Shown: positions 23,788 to 35,127, counted from the stretch's first letter. The stretch is DNA of 64,000 bases from Lumbricus rubellus (GCA_945859605.1 OX243828.1:20117802-20181801); one strand, 5' to 3'. Numbers and translations are program-made. The notes: generated from the letters alone by a model not told the origin.

Positions 23788-23850
23788 TTTCTTGAAGAGG
23801 CGCTATATAAATTCTAATAATGAATGAATGAATGAATGAATGAAGGTAAT
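23158..23850 (+). mobile_element. L2-like LINE, 5'-truncated, with (GAAT)n tail
   Basis: An open coding frame is followed directly by GGGAGCGCCTCTGAGTAG...CTTGAAGAGGCGCTATATAAAT and an array of GAAT units (to 23845). This is the cleanest example here of the hairpin AGCGCCTCT/AGAGGCGCT. It lies inside the piggyBac-like element, so it is the younger of the two. Confidence 0.85.
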
Positions 23851-23892
23851 GGCAGGGGGTAATGGCATGGAGTAATGGGTCGGGGGTAATGT

Positions 23893-24080
23893 CCGGATAC
23901 CGTGTCGCAATGCAAACTGGAGGGTTGCAGGTTCTAACCCACCTCTAGTCGCCACGTAAGGACCTTGGCAAAGTCCTTCACTCACAATTGCTCAGCGCTT
24001 CGTCGTTAAACTCCGATGCAGTGTCCGCGCTGTAGTCGGGAGCGCCTCTGAGTAGTTAACTTGAAGGACGCTATATAACA
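23893..24080 (+). mobile_element. tRNA-derived SINE with LINE-like 3' end
   Basis: Degenerate B box GCAGGTTCTAACCCACC, body TAAGGACCTTGGCAAAGTCC and CACAATTGCTCAGCGCTTCG, then GGGAGCGCCTCTGAGTAG...CTTGAAGGACGCTATATAAC. It lies 40 bp after the LINE at 23158 in the same orientation, and their last 45 bp are nearly identical. Confidence 0.85.
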
Positions 24081-24536
24081 AGTACGCATACAATACAAAC
24101 ATGCAAACAAATCAATTCTTCCAGTCTAGTAGAATACAGTGTCGCTGGCGTTGCTGCTGTCTAAAAGCAAGGCAAAAAACCCATAAATTTGACAGTTTTT
24201 CTTGATTTTCTGAAAATTTTCATAATAATTTATAGCAAACTATGAGTTTTTTTGGTACAACTTGATTTATTTAGCTACAAGTATGCTTATTTTCATGATT
24301 AAATAGTTGAAATATATATGAAACCTTCACAGTTGACCAAGCCAGCCTGGAAAAGTTGATGGGGGCACTTGTGCCTAGCGTCCCCAAAATGGGGACGGTA
24401 AGAAAAAATTGCTAATAAATAGAAAAAACAAATTTTAGCCTGAATGGTGATTGACACTGATTTTCATTAAGTAGAAATTACAATATTTTCACACTTTCAT
24501 GAAGAAAAAAAAAGTCAGGCACTAATGGGTTAACAA

Positions 24537-24615
24537 TAGTAGTTATAATAATAATAATAATAATAAATAATAATAATAATAGTAATAATAATAATAATAA
24601 TGACAATAATAATGA
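24537..24615. repeat. (AAT)n microsatellite
   Basis: AATAATAAT triplets immediately outside the right TTAA of the piggyBac-like element. Confidence 0.85.
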
Positions 24616-25555
24616 AATTTCTCTCTCAGTTTCTTTCGTTCTTTCAAGAACATTATGCGACAAATAATGAAATAGGCATAGTAATTATTATTATTATAGG
24701 CTAACCCAAAGAACACCATGCATTCGTTTTGGTATTAGGACATCGCTATTAAAACTTTTTAAAGCGTTGCAAAAATATTTTCTTTCAAATGCTACGAAAC
24801 ATCTTGTAAGTTTATATAGTAACTAGTAAAACAGTTTTACAACTATAGTGAGATGAAAACCGCGGTCCACTTTCTAAGCTACACGTTTCCACAACAAATG
24901 AAGTCACTCCAGGGAAGGCTGTCATCCCACCGTCCGCCTCGCGAACATTTCCGACAATTTTTCACCAAGTCCCTCTCGGAGCTACACTCCCTCAGTGCCT
25001 GAGTTCCGTCGCAGCTTCAAACGCTCGCTCGCCTGCTGGGTTGGTCCATCCAGCTTATATACGCTGATACCATTGCTTATACGCTGGTACCCTGCAGGTT
25101 TCGCGCTGCAACTCTCCGTTTCTCTTTGATTGAACTTTACGGTCATCGCCAGAGAATTCCTGAATTTGTAAACATTCGCGGAAGCGCTGTAGAGTGTAGA
25201 GTTGTAGACCCGTCCCCGAAGAACTATAAAATTCCATTATCTGCTAACTGACTCACTTGTTTCTGCAAATCTCGGTTGATTTTGGATTGAGAGCGTCATT
25301 ACTTATTGAAAGCAAAGAGGAAGATATTTAATGAAGATTTGGGGAAGATTTTTAAATGGATCTCTGCATGTTATAGTGGTTACCCCATCAAATGAACTAA
25401 TCACAAACTTAAGCTTGCATGCTTGTATATAAAATGTTATGTTATATGTCATGTTATATAAAATGTTATGTTATGTTATAACATGTTGACTTAATCCAGG
25501 GAAAAACTAATGGAAGATTTTATGACTTAAATCGAATGCATTGTATTGTATCTAT
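24616..25555. other. Spacer, no supported gene
   Basis: Unique sequence. ATGTTATATAAAATGTTATG units repeat a few times at 25430-25485. Confidence 0.35.
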
Positions 25556-25720
25556 AAATTTATACAGCGCCTCTCGCAGTAGGCTATACACTAATCAGAG
25601 GCGCTCTCAATGCGAGAGATGAAGGGAGAGAAAAGTGGTATTGAGATAGCGAAAGTGGCACTTTGTCTAATAGCTAGTAAATTAGGAGGAACGCGTCGAA
25701 TGAGTATATAAGCTGGTTCC
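25556..25720 (-). mobile_element. Retroposon 3' end, minus orientation
   Basis: TATACAGCGCCTCTCGCAG...CAGAGGCGCTCTC is the reverse complement of the LINE/SINE hairpin, with a TGTATTGTAT pentamer tail on its left. The body to the right is not diagnostic. Confidence 0.6.
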
Positions 25721-25904
25721 ACCGTGCTGAGCCGATGACAGCAAGGACTCGCGCAGTCGCCAATACAACAGACAAGCTAATGCACGCTGTGAAAATTGCC
25801 AGCATTAGTAATCAGGTACACAGGCTTAATTAAGAGATACTAAGTTTTTAAATTACTTAAAACCGAAAATTAAGCGTTATACATGTACTTCAAATTGCTG
25901 TACT

Positions 25905-26275
25905 TTTTATGTTGCGTGACGTTCTTCACTGGCTTCCTGTTTCTCAGCGCATCTCGTATACCGAGTTGCTGCACTTGTTTGTCGGTGCCTTACTGATTGC
26001 GCTCCATTATACATAGTCTGATCTTTGTCGACCTGTCCAATGGTCTACATGACCTCTCAGCCCGTCAAACCCTTTCGGCAAGGGGGGGGGGGGCGCTGGA
26101 GTTTTTGGCTATGCGAGTTCTCACTTCTATTAGACAGCCCCCAAAACCTTTGTGGGTCTCCTGCTTTTTAAAAGTAGATCAAATTCTAATTTCTTGCTGT
26201 GGCGAGGCTGGGTGCGCCTCTGAGAAGGTCTCTTGAAGAGGCGCTATATAAATTCTAGGAATGAATGAATGAATG
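25905..26275 (+). mobile_element. L2-like LINE remnant with (GAAT)n tail
   Basis: GTTCTTCACTGGCTTCCTGT encodes the family motif VLHWLPVSQR. SARQTLSARGGGALEFLAM (from about 26057) follows out of frame. The end is GGGTGCGCCTCTGAGAAGG...CTTGAAGAGGCGCTATATAAAT plus GAAT units. Frameshifts and a 12-G run show decay. Confidence 0.75.
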
Positions 26276-26740
26276 AACGAGTGAAATATCAGCAGTACAA
26301 ATATCCATGTTATTATTACTTTAGTATGGCGGGCTTGCTCCGGGTTACATGTGTGTTTTTCTAACAATAGCTTTAAAAGGTCAAATGCTTGGGTTTGCTC
26401 GGGCGAGGAGGCTGTGAGTCGCGGACCGGTCAATTACCGTCCTTTCAAGCGCTCACTTTGTCTTATTATTGTACTTAGGACACGGACGACATGGCGGCGC
26501 CAGCAAATAATTACAATATATATATAATATATATATATAATATAGATATATATACATTGATTGATGTGAATTAATGACTTAAGGAGTGTCTATATATAAG
26601 TAGACTATATATAATTATAGACATAGGTATTTATATTTGCGGACTTTAATATGTTGAAAATATGCAGCAAACATGATTTATATAAATATAGCCTACTAAT
26701 CACTTATTATTATCATTATCGTTATTATTATAATTATTAA

Positions 26741-26792
<52 letters not shown>

Positions 26793-27145
26793 ATTATTAT
26801 TATTACCGTCATGCTATTGTTATATGAAAGGTTAACCCTGTTCCAAATCGGGCGTCAGATTAACGAAAGAGCCCGTGAAAGCTACAGCGTTAAAGCGCTG
26901 AATAGTAATTGAAAGACGTTGGAACAGAAACGACGTCTCCCTTTGATCGTCCGACGCCTGTGACAAGTGACGACAATTATTATTATTTTTTATTTTTTTT
27001 TCTTTTTTGCTTCGAGGTAAACATGATCCCTCGGGGACTTCAACTCTCTCGATAAAAGCAAATTTGTCTGGAATGGACCCTAATCGTCAAGAAGGTCCCA
27101 GTTGGAGAAAGTACCCCTAAAAGCGACATAGTTGAAGCGCTGAAT
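26276..27145. other. AT-rich spacer with AT and ATT tracts
   Basis: AT tract at 26515-26555 and ATT array at about 26700-26810. The segment AGCGCTGAAT followed by TA/ATT-rich DNA appears at 26895 and 27137 and may mark the ends of an unidentified element. No gene was seen. Confidence 0.45.
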
Positions 27146-27146
27146 C

Positions 27147-27255
<109 letters not shown>

Positions 27256-27294
27256 TCATCATCATTATGGAAAAGTCGCTCAGCTGAATGTCAT

Positions 27295-27960
27295 TCACAG
27301 CTCGGGGAGTAGTGGCAATGTCCCGGAAAGGCAGATGGCATTCCCACGTTGTAGAGCCACCGAGATTCGCTGGAATAGGTACGAAGTCTCCATTGGGTCG
27401 TGGGTTGCGGCGGTTATTCGGCTCCCCAACTCAGAAATGAATGTTTGTCCTTCATTACACCACGCGCCGCTGGTCTCCAGGGCGACCGCCACAAATGCGT
27501 GGGTTCTGGTGATGGTGGCATATTTGATCGACTTAGACGTTGCTGCTCGTTCGGCGGCTTCGCCAGCTACGTTGGATGTATGCGGAAGATGCGACATGGC
27601 GTAAGTGTCCGGCACTGTCACGTCCCATGCCAGGCATTGACCACGTGACCATGGGATGATTGTCACGCCGTCTGGTCGCTTTCCGTCTTCTCTGAGCAGA
27701 CCAAGCGGTTCTTTGTGAGACGGGATTTTTGCCCTGCCAAGAGCTCTCCATATAACGTCATTGATCATGTTGTGTCTTTGGTGTTTTCCGTTTCCTCCTC
27801 TGCACACCAATCCATGCAATCCTCTCGCGTCAACATTTCCTCGGCAGTGGTGGCACACATGAGGCTCACAAAGTGACGTTCCGAGTCTCAGCCCAACTGC
27901 GAAACGAATCTCCTCGTCTGAGAGGCGCAGGCCCAGCGCGGTCACAGGGGGAGCAAGCTA
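27295..27960 (-). pseudogene. Retroelement ORF, C-terminal part with zinc knuckle and restriction-like endonuclease signature
   Basis: The minus frame is open for about 222 codons and runs into an ATT array at its 5' side (27961), so the N-terminus is missing. Visible in order: LGLRLSDEEIRFAVGLRLG; a Cys/His cluster CEPHVCHHC...HGLVC...RH; DVIWRALGRA; then KRPDG, and WDVTVPDTYA about 17 residues later, resembling the PD...D metal-binding core of restriction-like nucleases in R2/NeSL-type LINEs; then ETSGAW and a terminal helix FQRISVALQRGNA. I recognise the protein type as a common invertebrate retroelement C-terminus, but the exact clade is inferred. A short 3' region with ATG/ATA triplets follows. 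Confidence 0.7.
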
Positions 27961-27961
27961 G

Positions 27962-28026
<65 letters not shown>
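27961..28026. repeat. (ATT)n microsatellite
   Basis: Pure ATT triplets abutting the truncated retroelement frame. Confidence 0.95.
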
Positions 28027-28027
<1 letters not shown>

Positions 28028-28535
28028 TTAACTTTTTTAATTTTTTTAATTATTTTTATTATTATTATAAGATATATACATATATATATATATATATATC
28101 TAATATTTTTATGAACTGATGCCATAAATAAATATTTAGTATATTATATATATGACATGTCAATTAATATGTATGCATACATATATAATATAATATATCG
28201 CATAGCCTACGTATTACACATACGTGTCTATCTACACATGCATATGTATATTAAACGGTTGTCGATCAATTACTGGACAGAGGGAGCCACAGTCGACGTC
28301 TCTAATCAATTATTGAGTAGAAATTCCGCCGGAGGGCGCTCCGATCCCTCAGTCTCTCAAACCCCAACCCCCCCCAACCCTCGATGAATTGGTGAATAGT
28401 GTCTGCTGATGGCGCTTGGAGGCGCCACGGTCGTTGTGTTCGCATTAAAGTAGTACTTGGAAGCGGACAACGGAGGGCGCCAGTGTCGCGTCGTCGTGTC
28501 GCGACTCTACGCTTATCCGTCGTCTTTGTTTTGTC
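28027..28535. other. Spacer with AT tract
   Basis: AT tract near 28075-28100, then unique GC-richer DNA. No supported frame. Confidence 0.35.
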
Positions 28536-28542
28536 CTCCGCT

Positions 28543-28620
28543 GCTTCTTCTTCTTCTTCTTCTTCTTCTTCTTCTTCTTCTTCTTCTTCTTCTTCTTCTT
28601 CTTCTTCTTCTTCTTCTGCT
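28543..28620. repeat. (CTT)n microsatellite
   Basis: About 25 CTT triplets. It encodes Ser, Leu or Glu/Lys runs in the different frames, all artefacts. The polypyrimidine strand is triplex-prone. Confidence 0.95.
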
Positions 28621-28839
28621 TCTGCGTCTTCCAGTTTCTCGTTCGGAGTCTGCTTTTCAATGCGAAGAAGCAGACGATCAAATCCTTCTCCTTTCGCCGG
28701 CACATCCGGGTCTTCGGATTCCGTCTCCAGGGAGACGCCGCCGCGCGGAGCAGACGAGAGAGAGAGAGACGGATGGCGGGAAAGCCGGAGCGTTGGGGTG
28801 GGGGGGAGAGTAGGAAGGTAGAGCAGCGTAAAAACAGAG

Positions 28840-29278
28840 ACAGAGAGAAATGGGTATGGAGAAATAGTGAGAGAAGCTGAGGCAGGCAGGCAGACGCAGA
28901 GGTACAGGGTGAAACCTGGACAGAGGACAAGGATAGAGGCAAAGGAAACGAAAGAGAGATATATACATGGACAGACAGAAAGAGACAGTCAGACAGACAG
29001 ACAGACAGACATACAGACATATAGAGAAACAGAAGCATACCGCAGACATAAAAAGAGGCACTGCAGGATGAACACGGGACAGGGGTTATGGACAGCGGCA
29101 AAGGCAACGAAAGAGAGATATAGACAGAGGCAGAGAGATATAGAGACAGAGAGACAGAGAGACAGAGAGACAGACAGAGAGACAGAGGCAGCGAGAGATA
29201 CAGAGAAAGACAGAGAGAAGCACTTATAAGAGACAGACGGAAACAGACGACAGCAGCAGCAGCAGACACAGAAACAGT

Positions 29279-29318
<40 letters not shown>

Positions 29319-29345
29319 GACAATAGCAAAGATAGACAGGCATAA
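28840..29345. repeat. CAGA/GAGACA array
   Basis: Degenerate ACAGAGAGACAG repeats with purer CAGA blocks at 28984-29010 and 29287-29320. AGGCAAAGGAAACGAAAGAGA-like segments occur twice (28935 and 29098), suggesting a duplication inside the array. Confidence 0.9.
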
Positions 29346-29545
29346 AGACAAAATTTTAAACAGACAGCGGAACGAATAAATGAGGATAAAGCGCGCAGGA
29401 CAAAAAGGCTCTACATAAATGGACTGCTTCTGGACGGATTAATTCGTCATTTTCGCCGACATCCTACGTCGTAATTAAGAGAAACGAGTTGAAGAGCATT
29501 CGACCATCCACTCGCGGGATGAACAGCTCTCTCGCTGACGACTGG
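29346..29545. other. Short spacer
   Basis: Unique sequence without a recognised feature. Confidence 0.3.
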
Positions 29546-29548
29546 AGC

Positions 29549-29625
29549 CGCCCCTCCCCTCCCCTAACCTCCCCTACTCTCCCCTACCCTACTCTCCCCT
29601 ACCCTACTCTCCCCTACCTCCGTCA
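29549..29625. repeat. C-rich minisatellite with G-quadruplex potential on the minus strand
   Basis: CCCCTCCCCTCCCCTAACC then three copies of CTACTCTCCCCTACC. The complementary strand has well over four runs of three or more G with short loops. Confidence 0.75.
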
Positions 29626-29714
29626 CACGACACTCGCCCTATATATATAAATTAAGGAAGCAAGCCATGCCATCACTGCGACACCGGTCTCATAAAATGT
29701 TTATCAGTGTATTA

Positions 29715-30375
29715 CATGCACACACGGAGACACACACACGCGAACAGACAGAGGTATGAATAGACGGACAACACTGTTACACACACATACACACACATGA
29801 ACACTTGCACGCACGTACGTGCATGTATGCACAAGTACATATGCACATAAGCACACACAGCCATACACACAAATACAGACACAGAAACACACAGATGAAG
29901 GCATATTCACGAACACCCACATAAACACTTGCATATGCACGCGTATATCAAATGTACACACAAAAACACACCGACACACACAGACACACGCATACGGCCA
30001 TACAAAAAACACACATGTACGTACAAACACACACAAATACACACCCACTTGACGCATAAATGCTCGCATATGCGTACACACAAATGCACACACTAACTTA
30101 TATGCTCACACACACACACACATCCACACACGAACAAAGATATGCACACTCAAACACACACAGACACACACACGCACGCGCACGCGCACGCACACACATG
30201 ACATGGATATACAAAATAATGATCCCATATAAACACTCGCAAACACGGGCATATAAACACACACACATAAACATATACAATCACACACACTCATAAACAT
30301 GGACAATCACACACACACGCACACACACACACACAGACACAGACAGACACACACACAAACATGGACACACACACG
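29715..30375. repeat. (CA)n-rich microsatellite
   Basis: ACACACAT and ACACGCAC variants over about 650 bp. Open frames on both strands are His/Thr-rich or Cys/Val-rich artefacts. Confidence 0.9.
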
Positions 30376-30670
30376 CCCGGTGGGGCGGACACAACCGCAA
30401 CAAGTGAACACTATAAAATGCCGCGTCTCGTTACGTGACCATAAATTAGATTTTTAACCCATATTCCACGAAATATATCGATGCAGCCTCGCTCCTCTCT
30501 TTTATAATGGCGCTACATCATCCTCTACTATATCTGATCAGATCATAGTATACATGGCGTCTTTGAGTGCCTATTAAAATGAGCTACATAAGTTTTGCGG
30601 CGCACTTAACGCCATACGTGTTGCTAACCGAGGTTATTAATAGCTGTAATAACATTTAACATCATAATTA
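30376..30670. other. Spacer
   Basis: Unique sequence, nothing recognised. Confidence 0.3.
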
Positions 30671-30674
30671 TTAT

Positions 30675-30755
30675 TATTGGCCAGCGCAGGGAGCGCCTCT
30701 GCGTTGTTATAATTATCGTGAAGAGGCGCTATAAACAATTCTCACGATGAATACA
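30675..30755 (+). mobile_element. LINE/SINE 3' hairpin remnant
   Basis: GGGAGCGCCTCTGCGTTG...CGTGAAGAGGCGCTATAAAC with no recognisable body upstream. An isolated, heavily 5'-truncated copy. Confidence 0.65.
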
Positions 30756-31236
30756 ATTATATGCATGGATTGCCCTACTAAGTGATCGAATTTTTAGCCT
30801 TCTCTTTGTCTCTGTCTCTGTCTCTGTCTGTCTTTCTCTCTGTGCTATTATCAACATATACAATACAATTGTCCCGGTATGTAGGCTATTGTTTGAGTCC
30901 ATTATGCGTAAATATTGTTTGTATGTAAGGTTGTACGTACGTAGTATGTATGTATATATTTATATACGTATGCATTATGTATGCATGCATTTTTTGCATG
31001 TACTTATACCATGTATGACATTGCATTACTATGTTAGTAAATATATGTGTATGTACATGTATGCTTGCATGCATGTGCGTATATAATATGTGCGTATGTG
31101 TATAATATGTACAATTGTAATTGTGTGTGCATATATGCACATAATGTATGCATGTACATGTATGTAGGCACATAATTATGCGTCTTTATTGCGCCGTAGA
31201 AGTTGTTAGTTGCAGTGGTACACTTGCATTCGACAA
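30756..31236. other. Spacer with GTAT/TGCA-rich stretch
   Basis: CTGT units at 30808-30842 and ATGTATGCAT-like repeats at 30920-31170. No gene. Confidence 0.45.
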
Positions 31237-31237
31237 T

Positions 31238-31780
31238 GATAGAATGGATGGCACATTTTTGTCACACAATAGATGACACATTTTTGTCACACAATGGATG
31301 ACACATTTTGTCACACAATGGATGACACATTTTTGTCACACAATAGATGACACATTTTTGTCACACAATGGATGACACATTTTTGTCACACAATGGATGA
31401 CACATTTTTGTCACACAATGGATGGCACATTTTGTCACACAATGGATGACACATTTTTGTCACACAATGGATGACACATTTTTGTCACACAATGGATGAC
31501 ACATTTTTGTTGCACAACGAATGACACATTTTTTCGCACAATGGAGAATGTAGGAATTGCCGGACTGGATAGGCCTATGTAATGGATTACACATTTTGTC
31601 ACAATGGATTACACATTTTTGTCACGCAGTGGATGACACATTTTTGTCACACAATGGATGACATATTTTTGTCACACAATGGATGACACATTTTTGTCAC
31701 ACAATGGATGACACATTTTTGTCACACAATGGATGACACATTTTCTTACACAATGGACGACACATTTTGTCACATTCCTG
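31238..31780. repeat. 25-bp minisatellite, about 20 copies
   Basis: Unit ACACATTTTTGTCACACAATGGATG, listed as start ACACATTTTTGTCACACAAT and end GGATG. Copies are highly similar, with one interruption at about 31540-31600. Each unit contains an inverted TGTCA...TGACA pair, so single strands could form serial small hairpins. Confidence 0.95.
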
Positions 31781-31846
31781 TTTGACCTGAAATTGGAAGC
31801 TGCAGTAATGACACTGAATGACAGCTGTCTTGTGGTTCATGTTTAA

Positions 31847-32830
31847 CCCTCAGGCTACCACGCTATTTTTGTAACACTGACTACCAAGGGGGGGGGGGTG
31901 GTTACCACCCCCCCCCTGGATTTTTGGTTTGGTTTGAGATATCATAACTTGTAATACACCTATGGATTCAGCATTCATTTCTGCACAAAATGGTATATTT
32001 AGGTTTAAAATATATGAAAGCACCCCGAAGTTATGAATTTTTTACCGTAGGCACCCGTCGATTCCACAAAATGTATACTTTCGCATAAGCAAAATATTAG
32101 ATTCTGTGTGTTTTAACATAATTTTTTAATTAAAAATAGTTTACATATAATAAAGTCCATTACTCAACTATAAAAACTAGTAATAAGTTAGTTTTAGTTA
32201 CAATAAAAAGAGAAAAAACATGTAAAACATGCTGAAAAACGTTTACGCAGACTTATCGGTTTGCGTTGTAAAAAAAACCCAAAATTTTCACACATTTAAA
32301 TTTATTTTGAGCACTTCCGGTCATCAAATGTCAAATTAATTGGTATAAAAAATAGCCCTAAATGCAGTCTATAGAATGACATAATTTATTTCTCTTAAAA
32401 AATAAATTATGAATAATTTTTAATAGGAAAAACATGAAAATTTTATGAAAATAAAACACCTTTATTTATATTTTAATTTATTTTGAGCACTTCCGGTTGT
32501 CAAAAGACAACTCCGTGACCACCAAAATGTAGCCCCACATTCCCTCTACAGAATGGTGTAATTGGTGTCTCTTCATGTCAAAGGACGGATAAGATACAGC
32601 CGATAATCTAAGGGGGGGGTGGTATCCACCCCCCCCCTGGTGCCTCGGGTATATCGGGTATAACTTTTGAATGGTATGGTATATCATCACACATTTTAGC
32701 TCAGAATGTGTGCAAATGAATCCTCTACAGCTACCTGAAACGTCAAAATTTTATTCCTAGCGAAAAAAAATTGATTTGGGAAAAACCTAGGGGGGGGGGT
32801 GGATACCACCCCCCCCTGGTAGCCCGAGGG
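31847..32830. mobile_element. piggyBac-type MITE flanked by TTAA
   Basis: Left end CCCTCAGGCTACCA, right end TGGTAGCCCGAGGG: inverted with one mismatch. TTAA lies on each side (31843-31846, 32831-32834). Termini starting CCCT and a TTAA duplication are piggyBac hallmarks. The interior has no transposase but contains three GGGGGGGTGG...CCACCCCCCC palindromes (about 31890, 32613, 32790), each followed by TGG. 984 bp, apparently complete. Confidence 0.88.
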
Positions 32831-32834
32831 TTAA

Positions 32835-33600
32835 AGATTCGCGCCAATAATCACAGAAAGATTTCGTATATATATATATATATATAGGAGACGCACACGG
32901 ATCATATTTTAATGACATGCAATATTAAAACCTTCTTTTTTTCTACATGTATCTCGGTGGCTCTAATGTCCATCTTCAATTGCTCGTTGTTAATCATGAG
33001 ATGCGATATACGACTCGTGTGACCACCCAGGCCATCCGCCAGCTACATGTACATGTAGGGCCATTGTAGGCCTATACGATTTTAGCATGGTGGTCGTGTC
33101 AGGGCGATGAGAGCTATTCCGCAGGTCGAATAAATTAAATGTAATTTTTTTAATATTCCAATTTTTTAGAAGGTAATAAAGCAGGTAAAGAGTGAAATAG
33201 TCAGTATAGGTCAACGACCTGCAGTTGCGATCTATGGTGGCGCCGCCACGAGGGAGAATTGCACGCGTGTCGCTAGCACTTGGATAAGTAAACAAGACAT
33301 ATTGGAAGCAGATTTTTAAAAAAAGACAGCAGACATAGGACCTACTGTACGTGATGTTGATACAGCCCGTTAAACTGGGAGAAACGGACGTTGACCCCTC
33401 TCCCGGACAAACCCCTGGACAAAATCCCGGACAAACCCCTGGGTAAAGGTCCCCAGGGTAGAACGAATGAAAATGTTGGACATTGCGAAAGTATGTTGAG
33501 AGAGAATTTTTATGGCAGGATTGAAAAGGAAGATCGCAGAAAGTTTTCAAGACTACAGAAAATTATAGCGATGACGTCATATAAGACAATCAGCTCAGCT
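32835..33600. other. Spacer, no supported gene
   Basis: Short AT tract at 32870. A minus-strand 186-codon frame (32990-33550) contains a tiny PGVCPGFCPGVCPG repeat from the CCCGGACAAACCCCTGG units at 33400-33445, and otherwise shows no domain. Confidence 0.4.
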
Positions 33601-33614
33601 TGACAAAGTATTTC

Positions 33615-34388
33615 AACAGAGATTCCTATTGTCTGGACACTAAGACTTGTACAGAGATTCCTAATGTTTGGACACTTGTACACAGATTCCTATTTTTTGG
33701 ACACATGTAGGCCTAGATTCCTATTGTTTGGACACTTGTACATGGATTCTTATTTTTTGGACACATGTAGGCCTAAATTCCTATTGTTTGGACACTTGTA
33801 CAGAGATTCCTATTGTTTGGACACTTGTACATAGATTCCTATTGTTTGGACACATGTATACCTAGATTCCTATTGTTTGGACACTTGTACATAGATTCCT
33901 ATTGTTTGGACACATGTAGGCCTAGATTTATATTGTTTGGACACTTGTACATAGATTCCTATTGTTTGGACACTTGTACCGAAATTCCTATTGTTTGGAC
34001 ACTTGTGCAGAGATTCATATTGTTTGGACACTTGTACCGAGATTCCTATTGTTTGGACACTTGTGCAGAGATTCCTATTGTTTGGACACTTGTACATAGA
34101 TTCCTATTGTTTGGACACATGTAGGCCTAGATCCCTATTGTTTGGACACTTGTACATAGATTCCTATTGTTTGGACACATGTAGGCCTAGATTCCTATTG
34201 TTTGGACACTTGTACATAGATTCCTATTGTTTGGACACATGTAGGCCTAGATTCCTATTGTTTGGACACTTGTGCAGAGATTCCTATTGTTTGGACACTT
34301 GTAGATTCCTATTGTTTAGACACTTGTACCGAGATTCCTATTGTTTGGACACTTGCATAGATTCCTATTGTTTGAACACTTGCATAAT
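33615..34388. repeat. 30-bp minisatellite with 60-bp higher-order units
   Basis: Unit GATTCCTATTGTTTGGACAC plus a variable 9-11 bp. Two unit types, one with TTGTACATA and one with ATGTAGGCCTA, alternate over much of the array, giving a 60-bp (20-codon) higher-order repeat. About 25 units. The open frames are by-products. Confidence 0.95.
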
Positions 34389-35120
34389 ATATACACACAC
34401 AGAGCTCCAATTGACTGAATATACCGTACAATCTACGACACGAGAGACTTGAGGTGTAAAGAAAGAAAGGTAGACGCAGAGTACTGCAGCGAGCGTGCGA
34501 TAGACAATGTAAATGCGAATATAATGCAAGACGGCTTTGACTATAACAAAAATGTAGCTTTGCGACAAAGACCGGACGCGACAAATGACCGGCGAAAATT
34601 GAGTTAATTTTCACATCCGGCGCCATAATATACCTTCAGGCTTCAGCAACGCTAGTGATATATATATATATATATGCATATAATTTATATATAGTAAATC
34701 TGTATGTATATATACACATTTATTTTTAATATAGACATATAAATGCACTTATGGATTTAATATATATATATATATAGGAATGTAGTTTAGATGCTTTTAA
34801 GATGTACATAGGCCTAATACTCTCCTGTACAGTCTCGTTCTTTTTTATTTAGTTCTGCCGACTTGTGCATGCAGTCGTCAAAGAATTCTGGAGGTGCGTA
34901 GTTAAGAGTGGAGGTATAGAGAGAAAAAATGTACGAAGAGAAGAAAATATAGAGAGAGAGACTTCTGATCAGTTGTTTGTGAGGCACCCTTAAAACGGCG
35001 CCATAGAAATCGTCACTGCCATTATTATTCTTTTAGCGCCCGAGGTATAATATGTGATCCCTCAGGCTTTAAAAACAATATTAAAAGCTGTGTTGTTCTG
35101 GAGTTAGCGATCATCGTCAC
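34389..35120. other. Spacer with AT tracts
   Basis: AT tracts at 34660-34680 and 34760-34776. No supported gene. Confidence 0.35.
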
Positions 35121-35127
35121 CGGTCTA

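Larger units (their letters stand above)
21959..24529. mobile_element. piggyBac-like element, non-coding, with later insertions inside
   Basis: A perfect 13-bp inverted repeat CCCATTAGTGCCT sits at both ends, each bordered by TTAA (21955-21958 and 24530-24533), the piggyBac target. A longer internal inverted repeat carries GTGCCTAGCGTCCCC: on the minus strand at about 22319-22362 and on the plus strand at about 24359-24405. It also overlaps the left end. No transposase is present. The middle (about 22440-24180) consists of later insertions, so the original MITE was probably under 1 kb. Confidence 0.85.

Noticed and set aside
28399..29329. Poly-Ser, poly-Leu and poly-Lys/Glu frames
   Set aside because: They are translations of the CTT microsatellite in different frames.
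33615..34388. Possible CRISPR array (about 30-bp repeats)
   Set aside because: The repeats are contiguous with no unique spacers, and the DNA is eukaryotic. It is a minisatellite.
33991..34452. Tandem-repeat protein with 20-residue periodicity
   Set aside because: It coincides with the 60-bp higher-order minisatellite, with no start context, signal peptide or conservation visible.
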